From positions 620,001 through 684,000 of the forward strand of contig CAXUDB010000002.1 in NCBI GenBank assembly GCA_964249755.1: DNA of 64,000 nt, in the 5' to 3' direction. Source of the DNA: Ilyomonas sp964249755. GTDB taxonomy: Bacteria > Bacteroidota > Bacteroidia > Chitinophagales > Chitinophagaceae. Numbering within the stretch: the first letter of the stretch is position 1; every line of letters starts with the position of its first letter. The notes beneath the pieces were generated by a model. It did not search any database. It worked only from the letters and a program-made list of their open reading frames with translations, and had not been told where the DNA came from. A program made the position numbers and the translations under genes. Below are positions 8,217 through 17,230 of this stretch, piece after piece.

Positions 8217-8782
8217 TAATCTTCTTCGGTGCCGGAAGCCTCATTCTCTTCGGGTTCGCCCGGCAAACCAGCCACGTCATCGCCTTCTTCACCAAAGCCT
8301 TCAGTATTGCTGGGCAAATCATATTTTTCTTCGATATCCACAAACTTATTTCCCAGCAAGCTTTTGGTGCCATATTGCTGCGGTCCAATCCCTTCCATGC
8401 GCGAAACGGAGGGATAAGTGATGCGGCTATTGGCTTCTTTGCTCACATGAATCAGCTCGCACAGAAACGTCCAGTTCTTGGTAAAATCGTAATGAAAAAT
8501 GAACTTTTGGTTGGTGTCGCGTATCTCGCTGCCTACAGTTGTGTCAGCCATGATCAACGGCTCTACAGGATAGGGTTTGTTATAACGTTCCCGGCTGATT
8601 TCCCTTCCGCGCTGCCAGTTGTCGTTGCTGCGGTAGAAAGTGCTTTGGTGCTTATTATCAAACTCAAAGCTTTTTAAGATCGCATCCTGCAAATCGGCAA
8701 ACGATTGCGTGTGCTTAATCAGCACATCGCGATACACGGCATCGTCTTCTTCTAAATATATCCTGAACTTTAAAATCGCCAT
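8213..8782 (-). CDS. pRiA4b ORF-3-like (PRiA4_ORF3) domain protein
   Basis: The N-terminal ~170 residues (AILKFRIYLEEDDAVYRDV, then FADLQDAILKSFEFD) match the pRiA4b ORF-3-like domain, a small alpha/beta domain of unknown function found in plasmid, transposon-passenger and chromosomal proteins. The C-terminus is a strongly acidic tail (GEEGDDVAGLPGEPEENEA). I chose the ATG at 8782 (MAILKF) because the domain starts there. The 3' end overlaps the convergent CrtA-like gene by 4 bp. No transposase is nearby, so this is most likely a resident gene. Confidence 0.75.
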   Translation of the reverse strand: MAILKFRIYLEEDDAVYRDVLIKHTQSFADLQDAILKSFEFDNKHQSTFYRSNDNWQRGREISRERYNKPYPVEPLIMADTTVGSEIRDTNQKFIFHYDFTKNWTFLCELIHVSKEANSRITYPSVSRMEGIGPQQYGTKSLLGNKFVDIEEKYDLPSNTEGFGEEGDDVAGLPGEPEENEASGTEEDY

Positions 8783-8850
8783 ACAATCGTTTTTATGATG
8801 CATTAAGAGCAGACACCTAAACATCTTTTACAAAGAAAGAATGGTATTGT

Positions 8851-9852
8851 TTATACCATCTCTACATTCTCTCTCACTGCTTCCTTTTCTTCTTTAAATG
8901 CTTTTCTGGGTTTCAATCCCAACAGTTGAAACATCAGGTTGTCTTCGTCAAAAGATGGATTGGGAGTCGTTAATAATTTCTCTCCCGTAAAAATGGAATT
9001 GGCGCCAGCCATAAAGCACAGCGCTTGTTCTGCTACGCTCATCTCAGCACGTCCAGCGCTCAACCTTACCATGGTTTGAGGCATTAGTATTCTTGCGGTA
9101 GCTATCATGCGAACCATATCCCAAATATCAACTTTCGGATTGTTTTCCAGTGGCGTTCCTTTCACTCTTACCAAGGCATTGATGGGAACACTATCGGGAT
9201 GCTGCTCTAATGTACAAAGCGTGTGCAACATTTTAATACGGTCGTCGTGCGTTTCACCCAAACCGATAATGCCGCCGCAGCAAACCGTAACGCCGGCTTT
9301 GCGAACGTTGTCTAATGTTTCGAGGCGGTCATTATAAGTGCGCGTGGTAATGATTTCGTTGTAATAATCCGACGAAGTATCAAGGTTATGGTTATAAGCA
9401 TGAAGACCAGCCGCCGCCAGCCTTTCCGCCTGGTGTTCGCTGAGCATACCCAAAGTGCAGCACACTTCCATTCCCATTTCGTTTACGCCCTGTACCATAT
9501 CGAGAACACGGTCGAAATCTCGGTTATCGCGAACCTCCCGCCAGGCAGCGCCCATGCAAAAGCGGGTGCTGCCTGCTTCCTTGGCTTTGCGCGCATAACC
9601 CAACACTTCTTCTTTCTGCATCAACGCATGAACCTTTACGCCCGTGTGGTAGCGCGCCGCCTGCGGGCAGTAAGCGCAATCTTCCACACAACCGCCGGTT
9701 TTAATACTCAGCAGTGTGCAAACCTGCACCTCGGCGGTATCGTTGTACTCGTGATGAACAGAAGCTGCACGATAAATTAAATCGAGCAAAGGCGTTTCAT
9801 AAATTTCGTGGATTTCCTGTAACGACCAATCGTTCCGGGCAGCAGTATTCAT
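8851..9852 (-). CDS. bioB: Biotin synthase
   Basis: A radical-SAM enzyme that inserts sulfur into dethiobiotin. With the start at 9852 the radical-SAM cysteines are Cys55, Cys59 and Cys62, and the [2Fe-2S] ligands are Cys99, Cys131, Cys191 and Arg263 (VRLSAGR), close to E. coli numbering. The start is decided by the -7 box at 9871-9878, which overlaps an alternative upstream ATG at 9873; a message made from that promoter could only use 9852. No other bio gene is adjacent. The short C-terminal tail (KEEKEAVRENVEMV) is extra relative to the core. Confidence 0.97.
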   Translation of the reverse strand: MNTAARNDWSLQEIHEIYETPLLDLIYRAASVHHEYNDTAEVQVCTLLSIKTGGCVEDCAYCPQAARYHTGVKVHALMQKEEVLGYARKAKEAGSTRFCMGAAWREVRDNRDFDRVLDMVQGVNEMGMEVCCTLGMLSEHQAERLAAAGLHAYNHNLDTSSDYYNEIITTRTYNDRLETLDNVRKAGVTVCCGGIIGLGETHDDRIKMLHTLCTLEQHPDSVPINALVRVKGTPLENNPKVDIWDMVRMIATARILMPQTMVRLSAGRAEMSVAEQALCFMAGANSIFTGEKLLTTPNPSFDEDNLMFQLLGLKPRKAFKEEKEAVRENVEMV

Positions 9853-9870
9853 AAGGTGTATTTGCAGGGG

Positions 9871-9878
9871 CAAATATA
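9871..9878 (-). promoter_or_regulatory. Putative -7 box TATATTTG for bioB
   Basis: Read on the minus strand this is an exact TAnnTTTG match 18 bp before the chosen bioB start, and it excludes the ATG at 9873 as the start. Confidence 0.55.
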
Positions 9879-9957
9879 GTTGAGTAAGGCATAACCGGCA
9901 TCACAGAATATAAGGGCTGCCGTGAAGTTGCGTGTTTATATTGATAATAAAAAGGAT

Positions 9958-10755
9958 TTAAAAGGAAGGGGTAACAAAAAACTTCATCGCCTGAACAATT
10001 TCCAGCGGTGCATCTACCTGCGGAAGATGTCCCTTAGCCCTGATTCTTACCAACTGGCTGTTTGGAATGGTTCGATACATGGAATAACCGGCTTCATTGG
10101 TGGAGATACGATCAGATAAGCCTTGCAGGATAACAACCGGCACAGAAAGGTCGCTCAGATAGCTCCGGCAGTCTGCCGACAGCAACAGCAGGAACAAAGC
10201 TTTTGCATTTTCACTATCCATAGTAATAAAAGCTTCGCGAAGAATATGAGTAAGCTGGGGAATGCCCTGGTTAGATGGCTGATGGTAGTTACCCGTGTCT
10301 TTTTTGTTCATCAGGTGATCGAAAAGGCTATTTGCGTCGTGCGCCTGCAAGCCACATAAATAGAGTGTTTCTGCGTCGGGCTGCAGGGAAGAAAAAGCAC
10401 TGGTAAGCACGAGCTGACTGAACAGATGAGGAGCTTTTGCGGCGACCATTAACGCTACCAGTCCATTTACTGAGTGCGCAATAAATGTTGCATTGCTGAT
10501 AGAACGGGATTCTAAATAAGTGATCAGATCATCCGCATAGCCGGCGAGTGATTTGTGCCGAAGTTTTCTTTTGTCATCCACCTCGGAAAAGCCGGAATCT
10601 GAATAAAAAAGAATTTGATTGTCGGGTTCAAAATGACTGATCAACTCCGCAAAAGACCCGGCAAACAGGTTGAACATGTCACAGAAAAGATAAAGATTAC
10701 CCGAAGAAGAATTGCCCGACATTGTTATGTCGGAATGAAGCAAACTGGATTCCAT
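9958..10755 (-). CDS. RsbQ-like alpha/beta hydrolase
   Basis: An alpha/beta-hydrolase with the catalytic triad Ser95 (AHSVNG), Asp215 (GLSDR) and His243 (AKGHLP). Spacing and flanking sequence (YADDL, ELFS-like PHLFSQLVL, SDLSVPVVILQG) resemble RsbQ, which in Bacillus works with the PAS phosphatase RsbP in energy-stress signalling and also resembles strigolactone/karrikin receptors. The oxyanion-loop region at residues 20-35 (LYLFCDMFNLF) replaces the usual Pro-Gly-Phe-Gly motif, which is unusual. No PAS phosphatase gene is nearby. Ligand or substrate is unknown. It is divergent from the arginase-fold gene. Confidence 0.8.
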   Translation of the reverse strand: MESSLLHSDITMSGNSSSGNLYLFCDMFNLFAGSFAELISHFEPDNQILFYSDSGFSEVDDKRKLRHKSLAGYADDLITYLESRSISNATFIAHSVNGLVALMVAAKAPHLFSQLVLTSAFSSLQPDAETLYLCGLQAHDANSLFDHLMNKKDTGNYHQPSNQGIPQLTHILREAFITMDSENAKALFLLLLSADCRSYLSDLSVPVVILQGLSDRISTNEAGYSMYRTIPNSQLVRIRAKGHLPQVDAPLEIVQAMKFFVTPSF

Positions 10756-11085
10756 GTTGCGTTTATTATGGTTGGTTACTGATCTGGAACGTAAGAAACA
10801 AGCTATTAACGATGCCGGTCTGTATTTGGGTTTACAACATAAAATTAAATGTTTTTGAAGAATCTATCAAATCGGGCACAGGGTTTTTTATGCCCAAATG
10901 CTGATTCCGTCAGCCTTCCAGCCAAAGTATTTATTTCCGGCATTGCTTCAGTTCTTTCTTTTTCCACTGGAAGAGTAAAGGACATTTTTGCAACTTCGCG
11001 TTTCCTGTATCTTCGTTTCCTTTTGCACACCGCCCGGGGTTTATTAGGTCGGCGTACTTTTCTTTTACCAAATCAAACCACACAC
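10756..11085. other. 330-bp divergent intergenic region
   Basis: This region separates two divergent genes. A possible promoter for the plus-strand gene is TTTG at 10987-10990 followed after 17 bp by TATCTTCG at 11008-11015, one mismatch from TAnnTTTG. The frame in register with the downstream gene is open through this stretch, but the family homology starts only at 11086, so I read it as non-coding. Nothing else is seen. Confidence 0.4.
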
Positions 11086-12132
11086 ATGCTTAGCCAGCAC
11101 CTGAAAGTTTATAGTAAGGAAACCATTTTATCGTTTACCCAACTGCGCCGGTTTGAAACGAAGATAGGAGAGGTGATACAAACGCTGCCCGATGCAACCA
11201 ACATCGAAGCCCGTTTGCAGCAAAGCAAAGCACGGTTTGTAATTGTGGGCGTGCCGGAAGATATTGGCATCAAAGCCAATGGTGCCGTTTCAACTGCGGG
11301 TAGCGCCTGGCATCAGTTTCTCCACAGCTTCCTTAATATTCAAAGTAATGACTTCTTCGATGGCAGTGATGTATTGTTGCTGGGGCATTTAAATTTTGCC
11401 GGCGTATCGGAAGTGATAGAAAGTAATGCCAGTAAAAGCGAAGAAAGAATAGAAGCGTACCGGCATAGCGTAAATGCCATAGACGATGCAGTGGAAAGCG
11501 TGGTAAAACTGCTTACCTCGCTGCGCAAAATTCCCATTGTTATCAGCGGTAGCAGTGGCAATGCTTATGGTTGTATAAAAGGCGCTGCAAAAGGATGGCA
11601 CAAAGCCGGAGTGTTACCACTTGCGCAAATTAATGTCATCAGCCTCGATGCGCATACCGGATACTTGCCGCTGGAAGGAAGACACAGCGGCAACCCGATG
11701 CGATACGCTGACGAAGATGGGTATCTGCAGAAATACTGTGTAATCGGGCTGCACGAAAACGGATTGACGCAAAACAGTTGGCTTGACATCGCCAACAGCC
11801 CTTTTTTTGATTTTGTTACGTACGAAGACATTTTTGTTCACGGCAAGCAAAGCTTTGCCGATGCCGTTCATCATGCTATTTCCTTCACGACAGATACGCT
11901 CTGCGGCATTGAGCTTGGCATGGACAATATTCAGGCAATAGCCGGAACTATCGCCGGTGTATCGCCTTTGCAGACACGGCAATACCTTCACCTCGCCGCC
12001 ACAAATGCTCAGCCGGCCTATTTGCACATTGCAGAACCGTTTGGCAGAACAGCCGAGAATTATAATATGGAATCTGCCGGTAAACTCTTAAGCTATCTGG
12101 TGAGTGATTTTATTAAAGTCATCGGTTACTAA
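11086..12132 (+). CDS. Arginase/formimidoylglutamase-fold protein with degenerate metal site (probable pseudoenzyme)
   Basis: The protein follows the ureohydrolase family over its full length (348 aa) and most resembles Bacteroidota formimidoylglutamases (HutG-like), for example in EGRHSGN and VGLHEN. However, metal-ligand motifs are altered: the usual GGGHN is GSSGN (244-248 of the longer frame, His replaced by Gly), DAHxD is DAHTG (second Asp replaced by Gly), and ExDxD is ELGMD (first Asp replaced by Gly). About half of the Mn-binding residues are therefore missing, so hydrolase activity is doubtful. The start at 11086 (MLSQHLKVYS) is where homology begins. No other histidine-degradation gene is nearby. 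It may bind a ligand or have a structural or regulatory role. Confidence 0.82.
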   Translation: MLSQHLKVYSKETILSFTQLRRFETKIGEVIQTLPDATNIEARLQQSKARFVIVGVPEDIGIKANGAVSTAGSAWHQFLHSFLNIQSNDFFDGSDVLLLGHLNFAGVSEVIESNASKSEERIEAYRHSVNAIDDAVESVVKLLTSLRKIPIVISGSSGNAYGCIKGAAKGWHKAGVLPLAQINVISLDAHTGYLPLEGRHSGNPMRYADEDGYLQKYCVIGLHENGLTQNSWLDIANSPFFDFVTYEDIFVHGKQSFADAVHHAISFTTDTLCGIELGMDNIQAIAGTIAGVSPLQTRQYLHLAATNAQPAYLHIAEPFGRTAENYNMESAGKLLSYLVSDFIKVIGY

Positions 12133-12332
12133 ACCAAAAGAGCACGGTTGGTGCAATTCGTGTTCAACAAAAGTTTAAAAACAGCTTTCTTTTGCAGGGC
12201 AAGCAGGTTTTATAAATCAGTTTGGCTTCTTTTATGCGTATATTGCTCCGGTGCTATTACATTACCATAACTGCTTCTGTAAGCTGCCAGTGGTAAGCCC
12301 AAACAATATTAACTGCTATTAAATACAATATC

Positions 12333-15300
12333 GTGACCCGTCTTTATAAAATACTTTTTACCACAGCCGCTCTTTTTGTGTGCAGCCTGATTCAGGCACA
12401 GGTGCAGCCTGATTTTTCTGCAGCCGTACCTTCTACCTGTGCGCCTGTAGTGGTACAGTTTGCCGACAGCAGCAAAGGCAACCCTACCAAATGGTTGTGG
12501 GATTTTGACAACGGAGATACCTCATCTTTACAGAATCCGAAAGAAGTTTACACTACAGCAGGAACTTACAATGTAAAACTCACGGTGAGTAACAGCAACA
12601 GTTCATCTTCAATTACGAAAAGCATTACAATTATTGGGAGCGTAGAGGCCGGCTTTACCTATCAGTACAACAATGTGTGCGCCGCGCCATCTACTTTTAA
12701 TTTTATGGTGAACAATTACCAGGATACGATCAGTTATGCTTGGAATTTTGGCAATGGAAAAACCGCAACGGGATCTCCGGTGGCGACTGTTTTTACGACT
12801 AATGGAAGTTATAATGTAGGATTGATTACTTCCACACCGCAGGGTTGTAAAGACACAGCTACGCAGCCTTTTGCGATTGGTTCGGCTACGGCAAGTTTCA
12901 GCTCTTTTTCTGTAGTTTGTAAAAATGCGCCTGCTACATTTACTAACACTTCCAATCCAATCCCATTAAGCATTACATGGTCTATAAATGATGTAGTGTC
13001 CGGAAATGGCAATGTATTGACGCACACCTTTGCAACAGCCGGCAGTTATGATATTAAAATGGAAGCCAGCTTTGGAAGCTGCACCCAAACTGTAAAAAAG
13101 ACAATTACGGTAAAAGACAAGCCGGTAGCGGCTTTCAGCGAAGCCGGCAGTTTGCAAAGCTGTACACTTCCGGCTACCGTTAGCTTCACCAACAGCAGCA
13201 CCAACGCCGATACCTATCAATGGATATTCGGCGATGGAAACACTTCAACGCAAACTAACGCAAGCAATACTTACAACAAAGCCAGTTCGTTTTCTCCGGC
13301 GCTAGTTGCCTTCAATGGTGATGGCTGTAGTGATACGCTTACCAAGAACGCATTGGTGAAGTTAGGACCGCCGGTAATCAGCAGTTTTACAGCGTTGCCA
13401 AAAAGCGGCTGCATACCGGAAAACATTACCTCCGGCGCGAACATTACTTCTCCCGATCCGGTAGTATCTTATGATTGGAATACCGGCGATGGCAATCTTC
13501 ACCTCAGTGGCAATACCTTCAGCCATGTTTACAGTAAAGAGGGTTATTACGATGTATCGCTTGCCGTAACCACGCAAAACGGTTGCACCGACACTTATAC
13601 TTTAAAACAAGCTGTTGCTGCAGGCACTAAACCGGTTGCCGATTTTACGGTAGATAAACCCAGTGTCTGCGCTTCCACGCCGGTTCAGTTTATTGATAAA
13701 TCCATTGGTACGGTTACATCGTGGAATTATAATTTTGGGGATGGACTTTCTACCAGTGGTTCACCCAACCCAACGCATTTGTTTACCAAAATCGGGTCGA
13801 ATAATGTAACGTTATACATATCGAACAAAGGCTGCTCTGGCGATCCGAAAACGATAGCCAACATCGTAACGGTCTTGCCGCCGATTGCCGGTTTCGCTTT
13901 TACCTACAACTGCGCAAACCCTTTACAGGTACAGTTTACAGACCAGTCGCAACAACCGGATTCGTGGCAATGGAACTTTGGGGATAATAAAACAGACAAC
14001 ACGGCAAAACCAATTCATACATATACAAGTTCCGGAACGTACCAGGTAGTTTTAACTGCTGCCAACAACAACGGCTGCACCAGCAATGACACGGCAATTA
14101 TTTCCGTTTCCGACGAGAAGCCCAGCCTGATAATGCAACCTTCTAATGGCTTCATTTGTCGCAACGACAGCATCCGGTTGAGTGCCGTAAGCCCTTCAGG
14201 TTCTATTGTAAAATACACCTGGAACTTGGGTGATGGATCGGCTCTGACAAACGACAGTACAGTATCGCATACCTATACCAGGAGCAATGACTATAACCCG
14301 TTTGTTACGGTTCAATACCTGAACAAATGCAGCCGGGATATTTACTTCGCTACACCGCTTCATGTATATGGACCAACGGCTAATTTTTCGTTCGTACAAA
14401 ACGGCACTTGCCTGCCGCTTGATGTGGCATTTACCAACAACAGCACCGCCGATAATCTTCACCCGATTACCTCTACATCATGGATATATGGCAATGGAGA
14501 AGAAGACAATAACACTAGTATTTCGCACATTCATACTTATCAAACCGGCGGCAGCTTTACGCCGAAACTAGCGATTATGGATGCTATTGGTTGCACCGAT
14601 TCGTTTACCAGCTTGCAACCCATCATCGCCAAAGGCGTAATGCCCCTTTTCACATATGCCATTAAACAGGATTGTAAAAGCGCGGTGGTAAATTTTACCA
14701 ATACTTCCACTTTGTACAACGATGCGATTGCCTCTTACCAATGGGATTTTGGCGATGGCAAATTCTCATCGCTTCTCAATCCATTGCATACTTATTCAGC
14801 CACGGGCAGCTACACGGTAAGCCTAACCATTACAACTACCGGAGGTTGCACCGTTACAACAAAGCAAGTCTTTAATATCACTATCCCACCATTGCCAAAG
14901 GTTACGGTCACAGTGCCGGCAACGGTTTGTGTAAACACAGCCTTTACGGCATCCGCTACTTTGAGTGATAACACGCAAACACCTACTTTTCATTTCGATT
15001 TTGGTAATGGAATGGCTACTGACGGGCAGAACTTTCTGATGACCTATCCGCAGGCAGGCAACTATAATATTACCACCATAACGTCTTTTTCTGATGTGTG
15101 CAAAGACACACTCATTAACCCGGTTGTAGTGAATGCTGCACCGCAAACCAGCGCCGGCGAGGATGGTTTTGTTTGTGCCGGAAGTGCTATCACTTTGCAG
15201 GCTACCGGTGCTGACAACTATGTGTGGCAATCAGTCAACAATGAACTTAGTTGCACAGCTTGCGCTTCGCCTATTGCGATGCCTGCAGCTTCGCACAACT

Positions 15301-16136
15301 ATGTGGTGACAGGAACGAATGCAGCCGGTTGCAGCCGCAACGATACGGTTATTATCACTGTTCAGCAAAAGCAAATGCTTTCGATGACAACCGATACAAC
15401 TTCGGTGTGCCTTGGCGGCAGCGTTCAGTTACAAGCTTCGGGCGCGGATGAATACCAATGGCAGCCGCCGGATGGATTGAGCAATCCGAACATTGCCAAT
15501 CCCATCGCATCGCCTGCCACTTCGATGGTCTATTTAGTAACGGGTACTGATCGGTATCATTGCTTCACTGATACAAAAACTACCGCCGTAAGTATTGAAG
15601 CGCCGCCACAGTTTAATATTGTTGATTCGATGATAACTATTGCACGCGGTTTGAAGCAAACTATACAAACTACCAGTTCGCCTGATGTTGTCAGATGGTC
15701 ATGGAAACCCGCGACAGGCTTGAGTTGCAGCGATTGTGTGCAACCGCAGTTAACAGCTATTATTAATGGAACTTACACCGCTATTGCTTATAATATGAAT
15801 GGTTGCAGTGATAGTGATGAGGTAAAAGTGGCGTTGCTATGCGATGCTGCAGGTGTATTTATCCCAACCGCTTTTACTCCAAATGGAGATGGCAGAAACG
15901 ACTTTTTTTATCCTATGAGTTTTGCTAACAGTCAGATTGTTTCCTTCATTGTGTTCGGGCGCAGCGGCGAGGTTATTTTTCAGAAACGAAACACCAGTAC
16001 CGGATCTGTTAAAGATGGCTGGAATGGAATGTATCGTTCTTTGCCCATGCCTTCCAACACTTACATTTATCGCATAGAGATAAAGTGCGAAGACAAAGTG
16101 ATACCGTTTTCAGGAACGGTAATGTTGATACGGTAA
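12333..16136 (+). CDS. Giant secreted PKD-repeat protein with T9SS type B sorting domain
   Basis: The start is a GTG at 12333, immediately followed by a signal peptide (TRLYKILFTTAALFVCSLIQ), and no ATG is available. The mature protein is a chain of about eleven PKD-like Ig domains (residues ~25-935), each with a WDFGDG-type core and a TYT..GTYNV-type strand, then two or three further beta-sandwich modules. The last ~90 residues (IPTAFTPNGDGRNDFF...) are the gliding-motility-associated C-terminal domain, a type B signal for the type IX secretion system. It is probably surface-attached and involved in adhesion or glycan contact. Many Cys pairs in the repeats suggest disulfides. Confidence 0.93.
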   Translation: MTRLYKILFTTAALFVCSLIQAQVQPDFSAAVPSTCAPVVVQFADSSKGNPTKWLWDFDNGDTSSLQNPKEVYTTAGTYNVKLTVSNSNSSSSITKSITIIGSVEAGFTYQYNNVCAAPSTFNFMVNNYQDTISYAWNFGNGKTATGSPVATVFTTNGSYNVGLITSTPQGCKDTATQPFAIGSATASFSSFSVVCKNAPATFTNTSNPIPLSITWSINDVVSGNGNVLTHTFATAGSYDIKMEASFGSCTQTVKKTITVKDKPVAAFSEAGSLQSCTLPATVSFTNSSTNADTYQWIFGDGNTSTQTNASNTYNKASSFSPALVAFNGDGCSDTLTKNALVKLGPPVISSFTALPKSGCIPENITSGANITSPDPVVSYDWNTGDGNLHLSGNTFSHVYSKEGYYDVSLAVTTQNGCTDTYTLKQAVAAGTKPVADFTVDKPSVCASTPVQFIDKSIGTVTSWNYNFGDGLSTSGSPNPTHLFTKIGSNNVTLYISNKGCSGDPKTIANIVTVLPPIAGFAFTYNCANPLQVQFTDQSQQPDSWQWNFGDNKTDNTAKPIHTYTSSGTYQVVLTAANNNGCTSNDTAIISVSDEKPSLIMQPSNGFICRNDSIRLSAVSPSGSIVKYTWNLGDGSALTNDSTVSHTYTRSNDYNPFVTVQYLNKCSRDIYFATPLHVYGPTANFSFVQNGTCLPLDVAFTNNSTADNLHPITSTSWIYGNGEEDNNTSISHIHTYQTGGSFTPKLAIMDAIGCTDSFTSLQPIIAKGVMPLFTYAIKQDCKSAVVNFTNTSTLYNDAIASYQWDFGDGKFSSLLNPLHTYSATGSYTVSLTITTTGGCTVTTKQVFNITIPPLPKVTVTVPATVCVNTAFTASATLSDNTQTPTFHFDFGNGMATDGQNFLMTYPQAGNYNITTITSFSDVCKDTLINPVVVNAAPQTSAGEDGFVCAGSAITLQATGADNYVWQSVNNELSCTACASPIAMPAASHNYVVTGTNAAGCSRNDTVIITVQQKQMLSMTTDTTSVCLGGSVQLQASGADEYQWQPPDGLSNPNIANPIASPATSMVYLVTGTDRYHCFTDTKTTAVSIEAPPQFNIVDSMITIARGLKQTIQTTSSPDVVRWSWKPATGLSCSDCVQPQLTAIINGTYTAIAYNMNGCSDSDEVKVALLCDAAGVFIPTAFTPNGDGRNDFFYPMSFANSQIVSFIVFGRSGEVIFQKRNTSTGSVKDGWNGMYRSLPMPSNTYIYRIEIKCEDKVIPFSGTVMLIR

Positions 16137-16221
16137 AAGAGAATTTTATTGGTGTGGACTTTAGTGTATTCTATTTTATATAAGATCGAAATCAAACACC
16201 AGATAAAAATTGGTTCCTGAT

Positions 16222-16728
16222 TTATTTTACTTCTTTATTCTTCCTTATCATTTCCGGGTACGATAAATTCAATTCCATGGCTTCTACCGCCTGCGCAATA
16301 CGTTTTGCTTTGGTGGTATTTGTCTTCGCGCTTTCAATCCATTTACTGAAATATTTTTGGTGCGAGCCGGTGAGCTGGCCGAAGTTAGAAGCCGCCACGG
16401 GGCTATCGTTCAGGCATTGCATAAAGTCTTCATTGATGGCATAAGGCGCATCGTCTCTTTCCAGCTGTACCTTTAACATGGCACCTTTGTTTTTCCGCAG
16501 CTTCTTTCGTAAATCGGCTTTCAGTGCCATAATAAAATTTCCGTTACCCATCGGCAATAAACTAACACTGTTAATAGGTACGCTGTCCAGCTTTCCCTTC
16601 ACCATAAAAGATACTTTTGTATCGGGCTTCAATTCTCCGGCTGTTTCAGCTGGAATTTCAATGTAGCTCCAGCCTGTTTTCTCGCCCTGCTCGTCGAACT
16701 TTTTTATGATAGCGGTGAAGGAGACCAT
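16222..16728 (-). CDS. YdeI/OmpD-associated family protein with DUF1905 domain
   Basis: The N-terminal ~90 residues (GWSYIEIPAE, then LKADLRKKLRKNKG) match the DUF1905 small barrel, and the C-terminal part (the SHQKYFSKWIESAK region and RIAQAVEAME) matches the YdeI/OmpD-associated segment with its helical repeat. Family members are cytosolic proteins of unclear role, sometimes linked to bacteriocin or stress protection. No signal peptide. The upstream 118 bp carry an inverted-repeat spacer rather than an obvious promoter box. Confidence 0.85.
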   Translation of the reverse strand: MVSFTAIIKKFDEQGEKTGWSYIEIPAETAGELKPDTKVSFMVKGKLDSVPINSVSLLPMGNGNFIMALKADLRKKLRKNKGAMLKVQLERDDAPYAINEDFMQCLNDSPVAASNFGQLTGSHQKYFSKWIESAKTNTTKAKRIAQAVEAMELNLSYPEMIRKNKEVK

Positions 16729-16746
16729 GCCGTTTGTTTTGGATGA

Positions 16747-16837
16747 TTTTTACCGCAAAGAAGAAAAGTAAATAGGAGTTCACAGAGAGAAACTGACTCC
16801 ATACTCACTGTTTATCTCGTCTTATCTGCGGTAAAAA
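16747..16837. repeat. Inverted-repeat spacer, GCAAAG family, copy 1
   Basis: Perfect 11-bp arms TTTTTACCGCA (16747-16757) and its complement (16827-16837) flank an interior that starts AAGAAGAAAAGT. The 'CGCAAAGAA(A)AGAAGT' word next to the left arm recurs at 19076 and 44677, so these three spacers form a family. Confidence 0.6.
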
Positions 16838-16846
16838 AATGAAAAA

Positions 16847-17230
16847 TTATTTGGTGATTCCTATAGCTAATAAAATCCATCCTGCAATAAAAAACAAACC
16901 GCCCAGCGGCGTGATGGGGCCTGCCCAGTTGAAGGAAGAAGATTCGACTGCTTTGGCGTATGTGAGTACATAAAGGGAACCCGAAAAAAACAGAATGCCG
17001 ATGATAAAGCAAACGCCCGCCCAGGTGATAAAAGCATTACTAAAATTCTGGTATAAGATGCCTGCCAGCGCTATGGCAAACACATGATAGAACTGGTAGC
17101 GCACTGCGGTTTCAAATATTGTCAACGCTTCTTCGGGCACCATTTTTTTAAGGGCATGGGCGCCAAACGCACCTAAGATTACTGATAGCGCACCCAGCAC
17201 GGAACCTGTTATTAATAAACTTTTATGCAT
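16847..17230 (-). CDS. DUF423 family small membrane protein
   Basis: A 127-residue protein with four hydrophobic segments and the family signature GAFGAHALK near the N-terminus. Function is unknown; members are widespread inner-membrane proteins. I chose the ATG at 17230 rather than the TTG at 17236. The start overlaps the end of shikimate kinase by 8 bp (stop codon at 17223-17225), which indicates translational coupling. Confidence 0.9.
   Translation of the reverse strand: MHKSLLITGSVLGALSVILGAFGAHALKKMVPEEALTIFETAVRYQFYHVFAIALAGILYQNFSNAFITWAGVCFIIGILFFSGSLYVLTYAKAVESSSFNWAGPITPLGGLFFIAGWILLAIGITK

Noticed and set aside
8213..8782. Transposon passenger gene
   Set aside because: The pRiA4b ORF-3-like domain is found in such elements, but no transposase or terminal repeats are nearby.
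10849..11085. 79-residue N-terminal extension of the arginase-fold protein
   Set aside because: Composition is not protein-like, family similarity starts at 11086, and a promoter-like pair lies inside.
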